A program made the position numbers and the translations under genes. Source: Planctomycetales bacterium (lineage in GTDB: Bacteria > Planctomycetota > Phycisphaerae > SM23-33). Taken from it: a DNA stretch of 44,804 nucleotides. Shown piece by piece: positions 8,923 to 17,086 of this stretch (its first letter is position 1; every line of letters begins with the position of its first letter). The notes beneath the pieces were generated by a model. The model was not told the DNA's origin and ran no database searches. It saw only the letters and a program-made list of their open reading frames with translations. Location: NCBI GenBank assembly GCA_030612725.1, contig JAUWNJ010000026.1:1-44804 (forward strand), given 5' to 3'.

Positions 8923-9798
8923 ATGTTCATTGACATCCACGGCCACGCCTATAGGAAGGCCGCACCACAGCAACCCTTTGGACAGGCCTTTCCCACGCCC
9001 GATCAACTTCTGGAGCGTTATGACAGGACCGGAATTGAACGTGCAGTCCTGCTGCCGTTGGTCAGTCCTGAAGTGTATCTTCCGCAATCCAATGAAGACA
9101 TCCTCGAAATGACCGAGGATGCAAACGGACGGTTCATTCCTTTCTGCAACATTGATCCCCGTGCAATGACAAATTCCGCTGACGCTCCATTAGGGGATAT
9201 TCTGCGGTATTATCGCGACCTCGGATGCAAAGGCATCGGCGAGGTTATGCCGAATCTGCCCTTTCTCCACCCGATGGTCCAGAACCTCTTCAAGCACGTT
9301 GAGGATGTGGGCTTCCCCCTGACATTTGACATCGCCGCCCAGATCGGCGGAACCTACGGCCTGTACGACGACGCCGGTCTGCCGCAACTGGAGCGCTCTC
9401 TGCGGAGATTTCCGAAACTTATCATCTTCGGACACGGACCGGCCTTCTGGGCCGAGATAGGTCAATTGGAAAAACCTGCCGACCGATACGGGTACCCGGA
9501 GTACCCGATTAAGGATGAAGGGGTTGTGCCGAAACTGCTGCGGCAGTATCCGAACCTCTACGGGGACCTCTCGGCTACCAGCGGATATAACGCCTTGGCC
9601 AGAGACCCGGACCACGCCGTCAAATTCATCAACGAATTCCGGGATCGGCTCCTCTTCGGGACCGACATCTGCACGCCCGAAGCGCCCACGCCGCTGGTTG
9701 ATTTCCTGCTCGAGTTGCGCAGCAGCAATAAGATCAGCGAAGAAGTCTTCCAAAAAATCGCCAGGGGCAATGCCATTCGGATGCTCGGGCTGGAATAA
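8923..9798 (+). CDS. Amidohydrolase family 2 protein (TIM barrel)
   Basis: The 291-residue protein starts with the metal-binding HGH at 6-8, followed by a third His in FGHGPAF (171) and an Asp in GTDIC (248). These are the typical metal and catalytic ligands of the amidohydrolase_2 group (ACMSD and 2-pyrone-4,6-dicarboxylate hydrolase relatives). AAAGGAA is six bases upstream. It may form an operon with the URO-D-like gene and hisF (gap about 80 bases). The substrate is unknown; hydrolysis or decarboxylation of a small carboxylic acid is the family norm. Confidence 0.8.
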   Translation: MFIDIHGHAYRKAAPQQPFGQAFPTPDQLLERYDRTGIERAVLLPLVSPEVYLPQSNEDILEMTEDANGRFIPFCNIDPRAMTNSADAPLGDILRYYRDLGCKGIGEVMPNLPFLHPMVQNLFKHVEDVGFPLTFDIAAQIGGTYGLYDDAGLPQLERSLRRFPKLIIFGHGPAFWAEIGQLEKPADRYGYPEYPIKDEGVVPKLLRQYPNLYGDLSATSGYNALARDPDHAVKFINEFRDRLLFGTDICTPEAPTPLVDFLLELRSSNKISEEVFQKIARGNAIRMLGLE

Positions 9799-9897
9799 TC
9801 GCAGTTGGTATCGAACCGCCGATGAAAGGAAAGACATCACGGCGATCTTAAGCCGGGTGGCGTGGCCTCGGCATTTGCAGCCACGTCAAACCTGCGA

Positions 9898-10497
9898 TTA
9901 CAGCGTCCCTTTTGTGCTTGGCACTTCGCCGGCGCGAGCCGGGTCGTCGGACTTGGCGGTGCGGAGGGACTGGGCGACGGATTTGAAAATGGCTTCGGCG
10001 ATGTGGTGGTCATTTGCGCCGTAAGGGACGTTGACGTGCAGGTTCATCCCAGCCGTCGCGGCGAAGCGGCGGAGAAACTCCTCAATCAACTGCACGTCGA
10101 ACGTGCCGATCTTCTCGCCCACAAACGGAACATTAAATACCACCGCAGGCCGACCTGATAAGTCCAGCGCGACGTTGGCCAGTGCGTCTTCCATCGGAAC
10201 CGACGCCCACCCGTAGCGACAGATACCGGCCTTGTCGCCCAGGGCCTTGGCCAGGGCTTCACCCAGACAGATAGCCACGTCCTCGGTGGTGTGGTGGTCG
10301 TCCACTTCGACGTCGCCGGTGGCTTTGACGGTGATGTCCGAGAGGCTGTGCTTTCCGAGGTGGTCGAGCATGTGGTCGAGGAACCCCACGCCCGTGTCGG
10401 CGGAGACTTTCCCGGCCCCGTCAAGGTCCAGCGTCAGTTCAATGTCGGTCTCTTTGGTCTTGCGTTTAATTGTGGCAGTGCGATTGTTTGCAGTCAT
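9898..10497 (-). CDS. hisB: Imidazoleglycerol-phosphate dehydratase
   Basis: Sixth step of histidine biosynthesis, dehydrating imidazole glycerol phosphate. The 199-residue protein is the monofunctional dehydratase with no histidinol phosphatase domain. It has GFLDHMLDH and the manganese-binding DDHHTTED in the first half, and the partner motif NDHHIAEAIFK in the second half. It ends in the usual STKGTL tail. Its ATG overlaps the hisC stop (ATGA), so translation is coupled. It is the last gene of hisD-hisC-hisB. Confidence 0.96.
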   Translation of the reverse strand: MTANNRTATIKRKTKETDIELTLDLDGAGKVSADTGVGFLDHMLDHLGKHSLSDITVKATGDVEVDDHHTTEDVAICLGEALAKALGDKAGICRYGWASVPMEDALANVALDLSGRPAVVFNVPFVGEKIGTFDVQLIEEFLRRFAATAGMNLHVNVPYGANDHHIAEAIFKSVAQSLRTAKSDDPARAGEVPSTKGTL

Positions 10498-11540
10498 CTG
10501 ATTTCCTTTATCGCTCCGGTCAGTGCGGCGTTTTGCTCATCCGTACCCACGGTAATCCGCAGTTTGTCGTCAAGCCCCGGCTGATTGAAATATCTAATGA
10601 AGATTCCGCCGGCCTTGAGGCCTAGATAGATGCGTTCAGCGTCGCCTTCGGGTGAGCGGGTCAGGAGGAAATTCGCCTGCGAAGGCCAGACGCGGAAATC
10701 CATCGCCGTCAAATCGGCTTGCAGTTTCGCGCGTGAAATTTTGACCTTCTCGGCGTTCGCGTTTTTGTGGTACTGGTCGGCGAAGGCAGCCGCTCCGACA
10801 GCGGCGGCGACGGCATCGACATTGTAACTGTCCTTGACCTTCTGCAAGCCTTCCAGCAATGCCGGTTGCGCCACGCCGAAACCAAGCCGCAGACCCGCCA
10901 GCGAATACCCCTTCGATAGCGTCCGCAGGACGATGACATTTTCGCGCCGGCGAACGAGGTCCAGGCAATCGCCGTCGGCGAAATCTACGTAGGCTTCATC
11001 GACTACCAGCACGCCGTCAAGCCTGCCGGCCAGTGCGTCGAGTTGTTCGACTGAATAGGCCGTTCCCGACGGGCTGTTTGGGCTGGCGACGAATGTAACA
11101 GCCGCTGCCGATTCGGCGAGCGAGTCGGCGGGCAAGGCGTAATCCTCGCCGTAGGGAACCTCGACGCACCGCCCCGCCTGAATCTGCGTCAGCGTCCGAT
11201 AGAGAACATAAGTCGGTACGGCATAGGCGACGGTGTCGTCCGGGCCTACGCAGGCGCGGAGGATCATCGTCAGCACGTCGTCGCTTCCATTGCCCGCGAT
11301 TATCCAATCGACAGGAACGTCCAAAACCTCCGCGACAACCTTGCGAAACCGCGTAGCCAACGGATCGGGATACCGTCGAAGCGCCTCGCCGTCGAGGCTA
11401 TGCAGAATTTCCAGCGCCTTCGGCGACGGCGGATACGGGTTCTCATTGGTGTTGAGCTTAATCACCCGCTCGCCCGCTATCGGCTGCTCGCCGGGAACGT
11501 ATCCGACCATCCGCTCGATATTTTCACGAAAGTAACTCAT
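10494..11540 (-). CDS. hisC: Histidinol-phosphate aminotransferase
   Basis: PLP enzyme converting imidazole acetol phosphate to histidinol phosphate. With the ATG at 11540 it has 348 residues. It shows N-T-N-E-N-P-Y near 30-36, SPNSPSGT (153-160), Asp181 for the PLP ring nitrogen, and the PLP lysine K210 in TLSKGYSLAGLRLG. A GTG at 11558 would add six residues but lies inside an inverted repeat (11555-11634), so I prefer the ATG although neither has a good Shine-Dalgarno. It is followed by hisB with an ATGA overlap. Confidence 0.94.
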   Translation of the reverse strand: MSYFRENIERMVGYVPGEQPIAGERVIKLNTNENPYPPSPKALEILHSLDGEALRRYPDPLATRFRKVVAEVLDVPVDWIIAGNGSDDVLTMILRACVGPDDTVAYAVPTYVLYRTLTQIQAGRCVEVPYGEDYALPADSLAESAAAVTFVASPNSPSGTAYSVEQLDALAGRLDGVLVVDEAYVDFADGDCLDLVRRRENVIVLRTLSKGYSLAGLRLGFGVAQPALLEGLQKVKDSYNVDAVAAAVGAAAFADQYHKNANAEKVKISRAKLQADLTAMDFRVWPSQANFLLTRSPEGDAERIYLGLKAGGIFIRYFNQPGLDDKLRITVGTDEQNAALTGAIKEIR

Positions 11541-11554
11541 TTCATAAATATGGG

Positions 11555-11634
11555 CCACAGAGACACAGAGTACACAGAGAAAAGATTTTTATTATTTTGT
11601 TATTTCGTTCTCTGTGTTCCCTGTGTCTCTGCGG
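11555..11634. repeat. CACAGAGA-word inverted repeat between hisD and hisC
   Basis: The left arm (11555-11580) is made of iterated CACAGAGA words. The right arm (11609-11634) is its inverse (TCTCTGTG words). An AT-rich loop, including TTTTTATTATTTTG, lies between them. It sits between hisD and hisC and could fold into a hairpin in the operon transcript. Confidence 0.8.
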
Positions 11635-11639
11635 CGGTC

Positions 11640-12953
11640 TTATTCTTTCCTTATTTCCACTGCCCGTGCGTGTGCGGTGAGTCCTTCGCGTTTGGCGAAG
11701 GCGATTACGTCGTCGGCATCTTCTGCCAGGGCGGCAGCGTCGTAGCGGATGACGCTCGATGCCTTGAGGAAGTCGTTGCAGCTGAGAGGCCCGAAGAATC
11801 TCGCTGTCCCGCCGGTTGGCAGGACGTGCGACGGGCCTGCGTAGTAATCGCCCAGCGGCACAGGCGCAAACGCGCCCAGGAATATCGCACCGGCATGACG
11901 AATTTTCTTAAGGGTGGCATCATCGTCGGCTGTGATTATCTGCAAGTGCTCAGGCGCAAAATCGTTGGCGACATCGCAGGCCGTATTAATGTCCGGCACG
12001 ACTATGATGGCCGAGTAGTCCTCGATCGCCGCTTCTATCGCATCTTTCCGCTCCAGTTTAGGTAGTTGTTTTTCAATTTCCGCGGCCACGTCGCCGGCGA
12101 GTTTTTCCGACGTCGTTACCAGCACAGCCGAGCCTGGATTGTGCTCCGCCTGGGCGAGCATATCGGCGGCGAGCCAGTCGGGCGGGGCGGTCTCGTCGGC
12201 GATAATCAACACTTCGGAAGGCCCGGCGATGGAGTCGATACCCACCCGCCCGAATAACTGCCTCTTGGCCTCGGCGACGAATGCGTTTCCAGGCCCGACG
12301 ATTTTATCGGCTGGGGAAATCGTTTCGGTCCCTATAGCTAAGACTGCGATGGCCTGAGCGCCGCCGGTGCGATAGACCTCGGTTACACCCAGTTCGCCCG
12401 CTATTGCCAGGATTATCGGATTGACATCTCCGTCGCAGGTCGGCGGGCTGGCGATGGCGATTTCGCTCACGCCCGCCACCTGTGCCGGTACGACCGTCAT
12501 CAACACCGTCGAAGGATATATCGCCTTTCCGCCCGGAACGTACACGCCCACGCGATCAATCGGTGTATATCGTACAGACAGTTTTTGGCCTGCTCGCTTC
12601 AGCGACGCAGGGGCTTTGAGAAGGATGTGTTCCTGATATTCGCGGATGTTCGCCGCCGCCCGGCGCACCAGGGCGAGAAACTCCTCGTCGGCGGATGCGT
12701 GGGCCTGTTGAATCTGCTCCGTCGGGACACGCAGCGTTTCGGGAGTCAGTTCGGCCTTATCGAGTTTCTTCGTCCATTCGATGACGGCCTGGTCGCCGCG
12801 TGCCTGGACGTCGGCGATGATCTCGCGTACAGCCGCGGGTACATCGACCCGCTCTGCACCACCGGCCACGACGCCGTCGCGAAGTTTATCTCGAATGGCC
12901 AGAACGGCAGGGTCGCGCAAAGGCTTGTCCGCTTTGATTATCCGCAATTCCAT
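11640..12953 (-). CDS. hisD: Histidinol dehydrogenase
   Basis: NAD- and zinc-dependent enzyme that oxidises histidinol to histidine in the last two steps of the pathway. The 437-residue protein shows [10 protein letters not shown], the family signature around [20 protein letters not shown] and [14 protein letters not shown], covering the zinc and catalytic His regions. Length matches the family (about 430). It is the first gene of hisD-hisC-hisB. The Shine-Dalgarno is weak. Confidence 0.96.
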   Translation of the reverse strand: MELRIIKADKPLRDPAVLAIRDKLRDGVVAGGAERVDVPAAVREIIADVQARGDQAVIEWTKKLDKAELTPETLRVPTEQIQQAHASADEEFLALVRRAAANIREYQEHILLKAPASLKRAGQKLSVRYTPIDRVGVYVPGGKAIYPSTVLMTVVPAQVAGVSEIAIASPPTCDGDVNPIILAIAGELGVTEVYRTGGAQAIAVLAIGTETISPADKIVGPGNAFVAEAKRQLFGRVGIDSIAGPSEVLIIADETAPPDWLAADMLAQAEHNPGSAVLVTTSEKLAGDVAAEIEKQLPKLERKDAIEAAIEDYSAIIVVPDINTACDVANDFAPEHLQIITADDDATLKKIRHAGAIFLGAFAPVPLGDYYAGPSHVLPTGGTARFFGPLSCNDFLKASSVIRYDAAALAEDADDVIAFAKREGLTAHARAVEIRKE

Positions 12954-13077
12954 AACGGCACTACTTTACGTCCGGCGAGGTCAATCTGCAACAGGCCGTA
13001 TCGCGCCGCAGACAAAAGTTGCTTTCGGGGGTTGAAATTGATGTATCCAATCTGGTAGTATCCCCTATCCACCAGAC

Positions 13078-13150
13078 GCCCCCATCGTCTAGCGGCCTAG
13101 GACACCAGGTTCTCATCCTGGAGGCAGGGGTTCGATTCCCCTTGGGGGTA
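13078..13150 (+). tRNA. tRNA-Glu (anticodon CTC)
   Basis: The cloverleaf folds by eye. The acceptor GCCCCCA (13078-13084) pairs with TGGGGGT (13143-13149), the first pair being G-U. The anticodon stem CCAGG/CCTGG encloses loop TTCTCAT with anticodon CTC, and the T-arm AGGGG-TTCGATT-CCCCT follows. The discriminator is A and CCA is not encoded. A terminator follows at 13188. Its 3' half is repeated at 14878-14893, and an integrase remnant abuts it. Confidence 0.95.
13131..13146. other. Putative attachment site (tRNA side)
   Basis: TTCGATTCCCCTTGGG, the T-loop and 3' half of tRNA-Glu, matches 14878-14893 at 15 of 16 positions. tRNA 3' ends are the common attachment sites of tyrosine integrases, and an integrase tail lies immediately downstream. 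Confidence 0.55.
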
Positions 13151-13187
13151 AGTCCTCATGCTGCAAGAAGTTGCAACAATTCGCAAA

Positions 13188-13209
13188 GCCCCGCAATTCG
13201 CGGGGTTTT
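13188..13209 (+). terminator. Terminator after tRNA-Glu
   Basis: CCCCGC (13189-13194) pairs perfectly with GCGGGG (13200-13205) across a five-base loop and is followed by TTTTG. It lies 38 bases after the tRNA-Glu end. Confidence 0.65.
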
Positions 13210-13387
13210 GCGTTTAAGGTAGGTTCGGCTTGCAAGTCCTTGCAGCCCTCTGCGGCAGGGTACTGCGCCGGAAAGTGCGTCGCTTTTTGCGCCGCCCTGG
13301 AAAAGTGCTCATCCGTTACCTGCAAGTAGTGCTTCGCTGCAACGGGTTGAGAGTTACCAATCCATGTGCAAACGACGTGCAACGGGT

Positions 13388-14260
13388 TTACTGCCAGGCA
13401 AACAAGGACACATCGTCAGCGGCTTTGGACCAGTCTATCCGCAACGTTCTGCCGGCGCAGGGAATCTCGACAGTCCTGCCGGCGAGGAAGTCATTCTCTT
13501 CGTTATTGGTATGCGTTCGCATTGGTTCGGGCGCCATGGTCCTGAAGGCATCCATCTTTGTGGTCGCCGGCGTCAGGTCGTGTTCGCCGCCGGTGTAATA
13601 AGTTACCCGCACAAACCCGCCCAGCTCTTCAAGCCTCTCAGCAAGCGCTCGCGTATGCGTATCGCAAGGGACGTTGCTGTCGGCGGCGCCGTGTTCCAGA
13701 TACACCGGGCAGCGGATCAGTTCGGCGTGCTCCGTGACGTTTCGAACAGAAAGTTCACATGGCGCGAAGACTCTGCCGGCCGATTCGTGCTTGGCCGCGT
13801 CAATGTGCGTCATCGGCGAAGAACCATAAACGAACGCAAATGTTTGCGGGGCGAAGATGGCGCTCAGCAGCGCGATGTGTCCGCCCTGGCTGCCGCCGTA
13901 GTGGAAAAGCCGGCTCCTATTAAGCGACGGTTGACTGTCGAGTATGGCCCGCAAACCGTTAAGCACGTCAAAAACCTGGTAGAAACCGGCATCGTAAGGT
14001 CGGTACGCCCCTGCGCCCGTAGCCGCATCGAAATCATGTCCGCTTTGCCGATATTCCACCGAAATGCAGACGAGGCCAAACTCATCGACGGCATATTCCA
14101 TCTTGTCCTGCTGTTGGAATCGGTTGCCGCCCCAGCCGTGCGTAAACAGCATCGCACCGGTATGCGGGCCTATGTTATCCGGCTCTATCACCAAGGCGGT
14201 AATCGGCTTGCTGTAAGCTTCGGAATTCACACTGTTGAAGATAATTTCGCGGTTTTGCAT
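13388..14260 (-). CDS. Alpha/beta hydrolase (dienelactone hydrolase / S9-like)
   Basis: The 290-residue cytoplasmic hydrolase has an oxyanion region FTHGWGGN (39-46) and nucleophile Ser124 in GGSQGG. The acid is probably Asp194 (GAADSNVP) and the catalytic His is H227 (GGEHDL), the order of the alpha/beta hydrolase fold. No signal peptide is seen. The substrate is unknown; the GGSQGG elbow is typical of acetyl xylan esterase, dienelactone hydrolase and prolyl oligopeptidase relatives. It lies inside a segment bounded by tRNA-Glu and a copy of its 3' end, so it may be cargo of a decayed element. Repeated GCAGAC/GTCTGC half-sites lie upstream. Confidence 0.82.
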   Translation of the reverse strand: MQNREIIFNSVNSEAYSKPITALVIEPDNIGPHTGAMLFTHGWGGNRFQQQDKMEYAVDEFGLVCISVEYRQSGHDFDAATGAGAYRPYDAGFYQVFDVLNGLRAILDSQPSLNRSRLFHYGGSQGGHIALLSAIFAPQTFAFVYGSSPMTHIDAAKHESAGRVFAPCELSVRNVTEHAELIRCPVYLEHGAADSNVPCDTHTRALAERLEELGGFVRVTYYTGGEHDLTPATTKMDAFRTMAPEPMRTHTNNEENDFLAGRTVEIPCAGRTLRIDWSKAADDVSLFAWQ

Positions 14261-14323
14261 TGGTAGTCACTTCGGTTCAATCATCAGGCTCAGTGATAGA
14301 TAATATCTTTGGTATTATCGCTG

Positions 14324-14358
14324 CGATAGCAGACGGTCTGCGATAGCAGACGGTCTGC
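14324..14358. promoter_or_regulatory. Tandem palindrome, possible operator
   Basis: Two adjacent 17-bp units each contain the palindrome GCAGAC-G-GTCTGC (14329-14341 and 14346-14358). They sit 69-98 bases upstream of the hydrolase start. The inverse arrangement GTCTGC-C-GCAGAC occurs at 14474-14486. A regulator-binding array is possible, but a simple repeat is also possible. Confidence 0.4.
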
Positions 14359-14592
14359 GAGTCCAGGCGTTCGGTGTCGCCTATGGCGGCTGAGTTGGCG
14401 ACATGGCTGATCGGACTCTCGATGACAACCTGTTTTACCATTAACCACAATCCCCAACAAGAACAGACCATCCGTCTGCCGCAGACCAAACGACATGACG
14501 CACTCGGTTGCAACAAATCACAAGAGAATCTTACAGAATCTCGGCCAAGAATCAATCACGGGAGGTTCAGCGAACCTTGTGCTAACTGGCAG

Positions 14593-14769
14593 TCAGGGAT
14601 GAATATCCATGGAAGTGTATTCCTTCGTCGCGCCCCAAAGCCGCTCGTCCAGGCTTCGCAGCCATTCGACGCCGCCTTTTTCCTTGTAGGCGGCGAGTTT
14701 GGTCTTGTCTTCTGCGCTGAGGCTGGATAGCATCTGCATCAGTTCAGCGGGCCATTCGACTTTGCTCAT
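14593..14769 (-). CDS. Small hypothetical protein (58 aa)
   Basis: An ATG-initiated frame of 58 codons starts MSKVEWPAELMQMLSS and ends in MDIHP. It is acidic to neutral with likely amphipathic helices (SAEDKTKLAAYKEKGG). Codon choice resembles the neighbouring genes (GCC, AAG, GAA, CTG/CTC). No clear Shine-Dalgarno is seen and no family is recognised. It lies in the suspected decayed element, so it may be a gene fragment. Confidence 0.4.
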   Translation of the reverse strand: MSKVEWPAELMQMLSSLSAEDKTKLAAYKEKGGVEWLRSLDERLWGATKEYTSMDIHP

Positions 14770-14877
14770 GGCGGGCAGGTTTGACCCGAAATTGACGGAA
14801 AGTATGCCTGATTCCGCATCGCCTTATTTTGGCTGATTTTGTAAGTCCCTGGGGTTATCGGCAGTTACGTTTTTCTG

Positions 14878-14893
14878 TTCGAGTCCCCTTGGG
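14878..14893. other. Second copy of the tRNA-Glu 3' end (putative att)
   Basis: TTCGAGTCCCCTTGGG matches the tRNA-Glu T-loop and 3' half with one mismatch. The preceding bases do not form the 5' half of a T-stem, so only the 3' part of a tRNA is present, as expected at the far end of an integrated element. Confidence 0.5.
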
Positions 14894-14896
14894 TAA

Positions 14897-14943
14897 TTAG
14901 CAGTCGGCAATCAGCGGCCTCGCCGACTGCTAAACGCTTTTTT
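14897..14943 (+). terminator. Intrinsic terminator
   Basis: TTAGCAGTCGGC (14897-14908) pairs perfectly with GCCGACTGCTAA (14922-14933), followed by ACGC and six Ts. It ends the tRNA-fragment region and isolates it from dnaK. Confidence 0.7.
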
Positions 14944-15017
14944 GTAACCTGCCAAATTCTGACAAAAACGCCTTGGAAACGGTCGATTTGACATATTGCC
15001 CAAAGCGAGCGATTTCC

Positions 15018-15042
15018 TAACACCTTGCAAAACAAGATGTTA
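15018..15042 (+). promoter_or_regulatory. Palindrome upstream of dnaK, shared with 29900-29924
   Basis: TAACACCTTG, five bases, CAAGATGTTA: ten-base arms with one mismatch, 82 bases before the dnaK start. The canonical CIRCE element is not present. The gene-proximal half ACAAGATGTTA is identical to that upstream of the TPR gene, in the same orientation relative to the gene. It may be an operator for a shared regulator. Confidence 0.5.
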
Positions 15043-15124
15043 GATACTTGGCACGGGCATTGCTCCACATTTACAAGGTATGGTTGCGGGCTTTGCGCGC
15101 TCGCAGACCCGAAAGGAGTAAAAA

Positions 15125-17032
15125 ATGGCATCGAACAAGATAATCGGAATAGACCTCGGAACCACAAACAGCGTCGTAGCCCTTATGGAAGGCGGATCGG
15201 CGAAGGTTCTCATCAACCAGCAAGGCTCGCGCCTGACACCGTCGGTGGTCGGATTCACCGACAAGGGCGAACGCCTCGTCGGTCAGCCCGCCCGGCACCA
15301 GCAGATAACCAACCCAAAAAACACCGTCTTCTCAATCAAGCGGTTCATGGGGCGGCGCCATAACGAGGTCAGCAGCGAAGAAAAAACCGTTCCCTACAAA
15401 ATAGTCGGAAAGCCCGAAGAACTGGTGAAAGTCCACGTGCATGACAAGGATTACACCCCGCCGGAAATAAGCGCGATGACGCTTCAGGACCTCAAACGAA
15501 CGGCTGAAGACTACCTCGGCGAGAAGATCGAACGAGCGGTCATAACAGTCCCCGCCTACTTCAACGATTCACAGCGCCAAGCCACCAAGGACGCAGGCGA
15601 AATCGCAGGGCTGAAGGTCGAGCGAATCATCAACGAACCGACAGCGGCTGCACTTGCATACGGGATGGAAGGAAAAAAGAATGAAAAGGTGGCAGTGTTC
15701 GATTTCGGAGGCGGAACATTCGACATCTCCATTCTCGACATAGGCGACAACGTATTCGAGGTGCTCGCCACCCACGGCGACGGACACCTCGGCGGCGACG
15801 ACCTGGACGAAATTCTCATCAACTACGCTGCCGACGAGTTTAAAAAACTCGAAGGAATCGACCTGCGCGAAGACGCAATGGCGCTTCAGCGACTCAAAGA
15901 AGCAACCGAGAAGACAAAGTGCGAACTCTCGACGGCGATGGAATCCAACATCAACCTGCCATTCATCACCGCCACCGCCGCCGGGCCTAAGCACCTGACT
16001 ATGACGCTGACTCGCGCGAAATTCGAGCAACTCTGCGAGCCGGTCTTCGACCGTCTGATCGGACCCTGCAAGCAGGCCCTGTCGGACGCAAAACTCACCA
16101 CCGGCGACGTTGATGAGGTGCTGCTCGTCGGGGGATCGACGCGAATCCCGCGCGTCCGCGAAATTACCAAAAAGATTTTCGGTAAGGACCCGAATCAGTC
16201 TATTAATCCCGACGAAGCCGTTGCTATGGGAGCGGCAATACAGGGCGGAATCCTCGGCGGAGAGGTCGAAGAGCAGATGGTCCTGCTGGACGTAACGCCG
16301 CTGAGCCTGGGCGTCGAGACGCTCGGCGGAGTGATGACCAAACTCATCGAGCGGAACACGACTATCCCGACCGAAAAGAAGGAGATTTTCTCCACCGCAG
16401 CCGACAGCCAGACAGAGGTAACTATCCACGTTCTCCAGGGCGAACGAGAGTTCTCCGGCGACAACCGCACGCTAGGCCGGTTCAACCTGACCGGAATTCC
16501 ACCGGCTCCGCGAGGCGTCCCGCAGATCGAAGTGGCATTCAACATCGACGCCAACGGAATCATCAACGTATCGGCCAAGGACACCGCCACCGGTAAGGAG
16601 CAGTCCATAGAGATTAAGGGTTCGTCGGGTCTGAGCGACGACGAGGTCGAAAAGATGCGTAAAGACGCCGAAGGCCATGCCGAGGAGGACAAGAAACGCC
16701 GCGAAGTGGTCGATCTCAAGAACACCGGCGATTCGATGGCATACCAGGCTGAAAAAATGCTCAAGGACCAGGGCGAGAAGGTCTCCGGCGAGGACCGCAG
16801 TAATATCGAGTCGGGCATTTCGCAATTGCGCGAAGCCCTCAAGGGCGACGATGCGTCATCCATAAAACGCGCGATGGAAAACCTGGAAAAATCTTCGCAC
16901 AAGGTAGCCGAGGAAATGTACAAGACCGCCGGCACCGACGCTGCGCCGCAAGGCGAACCTGCCCCCGCGGAAGAAGAAAAGAAACCCGGCGACGACGACG
17001 TAATAGACGCCGAATACGACGTGAAAGAATAG
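15125..17032 (+). CDS. dnaK: Chaperone DnaK (Hsp70)
   Basis: ATP-dependent protein-folding chaperone. The 635-residue protein has the complete nucleotide-binding domain: [13 protein letters not shown] at 6-18, the phosphate-2 segment [11 protein letters not shown], and [10 protein letters not shown]. The linker is [14 protein letters not shown]. Then come a substrate-binding beta domain, the helical lid, and an acidic tail ending [13 protein letters not shown]. Length is normal. AAAGGAG lies before the ATG. No grpE or dnaJ flanks it, which is unusual for an operon but common for scattered planctomycete chaperone genes. Confidence 0.97.
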   Translation: MASNKIIGIDLGTTNSVVALMEGGSAKVLINQQGSRLTPSVVGFTDKGERLVGQPARHQQITNPKNTVFSIKRFMGRRHNEVSSEEKTVPYKIVGKPEELVKVHVHDKDYTPPEISAMTLQDLKRTAEDYLGEKIERAVITVPAYFNDSQRQATKDAGEIAGLKVERIINEPTAAALAYGMEGKKNEKVAVFDFGGGTFDISILDIGDNVFEVLATHGDGHLGGDDLDEILINYAADEFKKLEGIDLREDAMALQRLKEATEKTKCELSTAMESNINLPFITATAAGPKHLTMTLTRAKFEQLCEPVFDRLIGPCKQALSDAKLTTGDVDEVLLVGGSTRIPRVREITKKIFGKDPNQSINPDEAVAMGAAIQGGILGGEVEEQMVLLDVTPLSLGVETLGGVMTKLIERNTTIPTEKKEIFSTAADSQTEVTIHVLQGEREFSGDNRTLGRFNLTGIPPAPRGVPQIEVAFNIDANGIINVSAKDTATGKEQSIEIKGSSGLSDDEVEKMRKDAEGHAEEDKKRREVVDLKNTGDSMAYQAEKMLKDQGEKVSGEDRSNIESGISQLREALKGDDASSIKRAMENLEKSSHKVAEEMYKTAGTDAAPQGEPAPAEEEKKPGDDDVIDAEYDVKE

Positions 17033-17086
17033 TCAGATTGTGGATTGCGGACTTCCAATTTCCGCGAATTGCTGTAGTATCGCGGC

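Larger units (their letters stand above)
13113..13391 (-). pseudogene. Tyrosine recombinase (phage integrase) C-terminal remnant
   Basis: A minus-strand frame encodes only the last ~60 residues of a tyrosine recombinase: HVVCTWIGNSQPVAAKHYLQ, then VTDEHF. This contains the catalytic Tyr (KHYLQV) and the following helix. The Arg-His-Arg catalytic core is missing, because the frame is cut at about 13388 where the neighbouring hydrolase gene ends. Beyond the true C-terminus the frame reads on through the tRNA-Glu 3' end (GIEPLPPG), a usual sign of an integrase next to its attachment site. It is almost certainly non-functional. Confidence 0.75.
14261..15124. other. Mostly non-coding region between the hydrolase and dnaK
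   Basis: Apart from a possible 58-codon ORF, no gene is seen. The region contains a GATAATA/TATTATC hairpin (14299-14319), a 17-bp tandem repeat carrying GCAGAC/GTCTGC palindromes (14324-14358), a third palindrome at 14474-14486, a copy of the tRNA-Glu 3' end (14878-14893), an intrinsic terminator (14897-14943), a TTGACA (14988-14993) and a dyad upstream of dnaK (15018-15042). Confidence 0.7.

Noticed and set aside
9898-10497. Bifunctional HisB (phosphatase plus dehydratase)
   Set aside because: Only the 199-residue dehydratase is present; no HAD phosphatase motifs precede it.
11541-11558. GTG start of hisC six codons upstream
   Set aside because: It lies in the arm of an inverted repeat and has no better ribosome site; the ATG at 11540 gives the normal family length.
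13364-14266. 300-aa plus-strand frame
   Set aside because: Antisense shadow of the alpha/beta hydrolase, whose catalytic triad is clear.
14988-15125. CIRCE or a HAIR element upstream of dnaK
   Set aside because: TTAGCACTC/GAGTGCTAA and CTTGAGT-N7-ACTCAAG are not present; only the unrelated CTTG-N5-CAAG palindrome is.
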